Source of the DNA: Nocardiopsis metallicus
GTDB taxonomy: Bacteria; Actinomycetota; Actinomycetes; Streptosporangiales; Streptosporangiaceae
Direction of reading: 5' to 3'
DNA: 64,000 nt
Assembly (NCBI RefSeq): GCF_014201115.1
Contig: NZ_JACHDO010000001.1
Location: 1,116,001 to 1,180,000, forward strand
Within the stretch, counting starts at the first letter, position 1. Each line of letters opens with the position of its first letter. A program made the translations under genes and the position numbers. Under the pieces are notes generated by a model. The model ran no database searches, was not told the DNA's origin, and saw nothing but the letters and a program-made list of their open reading frames with translations. Shown here one piece after another: positions 62,546 to 64,000 of the stretch.

Positions 62546-62558
62546 CCGGAGGTAAGGC

Positions 62559-62876
62559 ATGCGACGCGTCTGCTTCGTACTCAAGGTGCGCGAGGACCGG
62601 CTGGAGGAGTACAGACAGCGCCACGCCGAGGTCTGGCCGCAGATGCGCCGAGCGCTGTCGGAGAGCGGGTGGCACAACTACTCGCTGTTCTGCGACGAGC
62701 GCGGCACGGTGGTCGGCTACCTGGAGACCGAGGACTTCGACGCCGCCCGTGAGGCCATGGCCGGAACCGAGGTGAACGCCCGGTGGCAGGCCGAGATGGC
62801 GCCGTTCTTCGAGGGCCTGGACGGTCGCCCCGACGAGGGGATGGTCCCGCTGACGGAGATCTTCCACCTGCCCTGA
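62559..62876 (+). CDS. rhaM: L-rhamnose mutarotase
   Basis: A 105-residue dimeric alpha/beta-barrel protein converting alpha- to beta-L-rhamnose before isomerisation. The RhaM pattern is clear: Arg-Val-Cys-Phe-Val-Leu-Lys-Val, Glu-Tyr-Arg-Gln-Arg-His-Ala-Glu-Val-Trp-Pro and His-Asn-Tyr-Ser-Leu-Phe, with the catalytic His and Tyr/Trp residues. It is 13 bp after the lipoprotein gene with GGAGGT before the ATG, and ends the operon. Confidence 0.93.
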   Translation: MRRVCFVLKVREDRLEEYRQRHAEVWPQMRRALSESGWHNYSLFCDERGTVVGYLETEDFDAAREAMAGTEVNARWQAEMAPFFEGLDGRPDEGMVPLTEIFHLP

Positions 62877-62908
62877 TATGTAGGGTTTTGTCAAGAGGCA
62901 AGTCCTGA

Positions 62909-62954
62909 CGTCCCGCTCGGGCGGCCCTTCGTTCGTGGCCGCCCGAGCGGGACG
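62909..62954. terminator. Strong terminator between rhaM and the convergent permease
   Basis: A perfect 18-bp stem (beginning CGTCCCGCTCGGGCGGCC) with a 10-base loop, followed by a TTTT run. It can serve the rhamnose importer transcript and, read the other way, the permease operon. Confidence 0.85.
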
Positions 62955-63131
62955 CCGCCTTTTCTGCGGCCGCTGACATCCCGGTACTGCGAAGTCCGGT
63001 CGTCGTGGTGCGGACGCTCCTTCACCAGCGTTCCGGTCTGACCCGACCGAGGCCGCATGGACGCACGGGTCGGCCCCGTCCGCGGGACACGGGGTCCAGT
63101 GGACGGGGCCACGCGTTTGAGCCGGGCCGGG

Positions 63132-64000
63132 TCATTCGGTCCGGCGCACGATCAGGCGCTGGAACATGATGAAGGCCAACAGCAGCACCCCGATGACGAT
63201 CCGGGTCCACCAGGAGCTGAGGGAACCCTCGAAGGAGATCAGCGTCTGCACAGTGCCGAGCACCAGCACGCCCAGCACCGAGCCGGCCACGTAGCCGACC
63301 CCGCCGGTCAGCAGGGTCCCGCCGATCACCACCGCGGCGATCACGTCCAGCTCCATGCCGACCCCGTGCAGCCCGTACCCGGAGAGCATGTACAGGCTGA
63401 ACAACAGCCCGCCCAGGGCCGAGCAGAACCCGCTCACCGCGTACACGCCCACCCGGACCCGGCCGGTGGGCAGGCCCATCAGACGGGCCGAGGAAGCGCT
63501 GCCGCCCACCGCGTACACGGTGCGGCCGAACCGGGTCAGGTGCAGGACGTACACGGCGGCCAGCACCACGGCCAGGGCGATCAGGACGCTGTAGGTCAGG
63601 GTCACCCCGTCCGTGAGGGTGATGGTCCCGGTGGCCATCGTCCGGAAGAGGGGATCGGTGATGGAGATCGACTCCACGCTGATCAGCAGGCACAGCCCCC
63701 GGGCCAGGAACATCCCGGCCAGGGTGACGATGAAGGGCTGTACGTCGAAGACGTGGATCACCAGCCCCATGAGCAGGCCCAGCGTGGTACCGGTGACCAG
63801 GACTGCCAGCACCGACATCAGCGGCGGCCAGCCCGCCTGCAGGGTGGCGGCGGCGATCATCGTGGACAGCGCCGCCACCGCGCCCACCGACAGGTCGATG
63901 CCGCCGGTCAGGATCACGAAGGTCATCCCCACCGCGAGCACGATGAGGAACGCGTTGTCCACGAACAGGTTGGTGAAGATCTGCGCGGAGGCGAACCCGT
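63132..64000 (-). CDS. Sugar ABC permease, YjfF-like (partial, 5' end outside)
   Basis: The visible 289 codons are the C-terminal part of a CUT2 permease. Phe-Val-Ile-Leu-Thr-Gly-Gly-Ile-Asp-Leu-Ser-Val-Gly-Ala and Ala-Val-Gly-Gly-Ser-Ala-Ser-Ser-Ala-Arg-Leu-Met-Gly are the family motifs. Sequence is most like YjfF of the galactofuranose importer (Thr-Asp/Val-Asp-Asn-Ala-Phe-Leu). The frame is still open at the window edge, so the true start lies beyond. The rest of its operon lies to the right. It is unrelated by regulation to the rhamnose importer, as both are separated by a terminator. Confidence 0.85.
   Translation of the reverse strand, partial: GFASAQIFTNLFVDNAFLIVLAVGMTFVILTGGIDLSVGAVAALSTMIAAATLQAGWPPLMSVLAVLVTGTTLGLLMGLVIHVFDVQPFIVTLAGMFLARGLCLLISVESISITDPLFRTMATGTITLTDGVTLTYSVLIALAVVLAAVYVLHLTRFGRTVYAVGGSASSARLMGLPTGRVRVGVYAVSGFCSALGGLLFSLYMLSGYGLHGVGMELDVIAAVVIGGTLLTGGVGYVAGSVLGVLVLGTVQTLISFEGSLSSWWTRIVIGVLLLAFIMFQRLIVRRTE

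Overview
The window is 64 kb of very high-GC DNA. It has many GTG/TTG starts, overlapping stop/start codons and long shadow frames. Gene content (paa operon, Zur-type regulon, DUF574 methyltransferase, an Rv3235-type protein, a fused rhamnulose-phosphate aldolase/dehydrogenase) points to a filamentous actinomycete, most like Nocardiopsis or a relative. The genus is an inference from gene content, not from a marker gene. No rRNA, tRNA or CRISPR array was seen.

Layout. (1) 0.2-19.4 kb is mostly poorly characterised genes: a multidomain YezG-like protein, three distant paralogues of an unnamed family (1954-3342, 7432-8829, 12006-13553), a GltS-type glutamate symporter, an SDR oxidoreductase, an Rv3235-type protein, a GNAT/amidase pair, a TetR regulator and a membrane protein with a sigma-region-4-like cytoplasmic part. 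(2) 19.5-29.9 kb is a probable zinc-limitation island. It has one intact COG0523 (CobW-type) GTPase, a methyltransferase, two COG0523 paralogues that have lost the P-loop, a 100-aa histidine-rich tandem-repeat protein, a Fur/Zur-family repressor, a heterodimeric ABC exporter-fold pair, a 3'-truncated substrate-binding lipoprotein and a decayed gene. Three Fur/Zur-type palindromes lie at its promoters. (3) 30-36 kb is mixed: a secreted PI-PLC-like protein, a RanBP2-type zinc-ribbon membrane protein, a 30-aa membrane peptide, a nucleotidyltransferase and a DUF574 methyltransferase. (4) 36.5-46.3 kb is the phenylacetate pathway: paaK diverges from a thiolase/hydratase/dehydrogenase/isomerase operon, followed by paaABCDE-paaI. 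Two identical 22-bp TetR-type operators control the divergent promoter and paaA. (5) 46.6-62.9 kb is an L-rhamnose regulon in two blocks: rhaI, aldolase-dehydrogenase and rhaB; then a LacI regulator diverging from an ABC importer (ATPase, two permeases, lipoprotein) and rhaM. Between the blocks lie a secreted LamG protein and a nested pair of IS3-family elements. (6) The right edge holds part of another sugar ABC permease (YjfF-like), running off the window.

How the parts work together. The paa genes would activate phenylacetate to its CoA ester, epoxidise and isomerise the ring, and beta-oxidise the products to acetyl-CoA and succinyl-CoA. The ring-opening gene paaZ and the repressor gene were not found here. 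The rhamnose genes import L-rhamnose, convert the anomer, isomerise, phosphorylate, cleave and oxidise the lactaldehyde. The zinc island looks like a chaperone, storage and uptake set derepressed when zinc is scarce. Its transport part is partly decayed.

Most notable: a nested IS insertion whose removal restores a transposase reading frame exactly, and the zinc island with two P-loop-less COG0523 proteins beside a histidine-rich repeat protein. Coordinates of start codons were chosen from ribosome-binding sites and family alignments by eye; no database search was possible.
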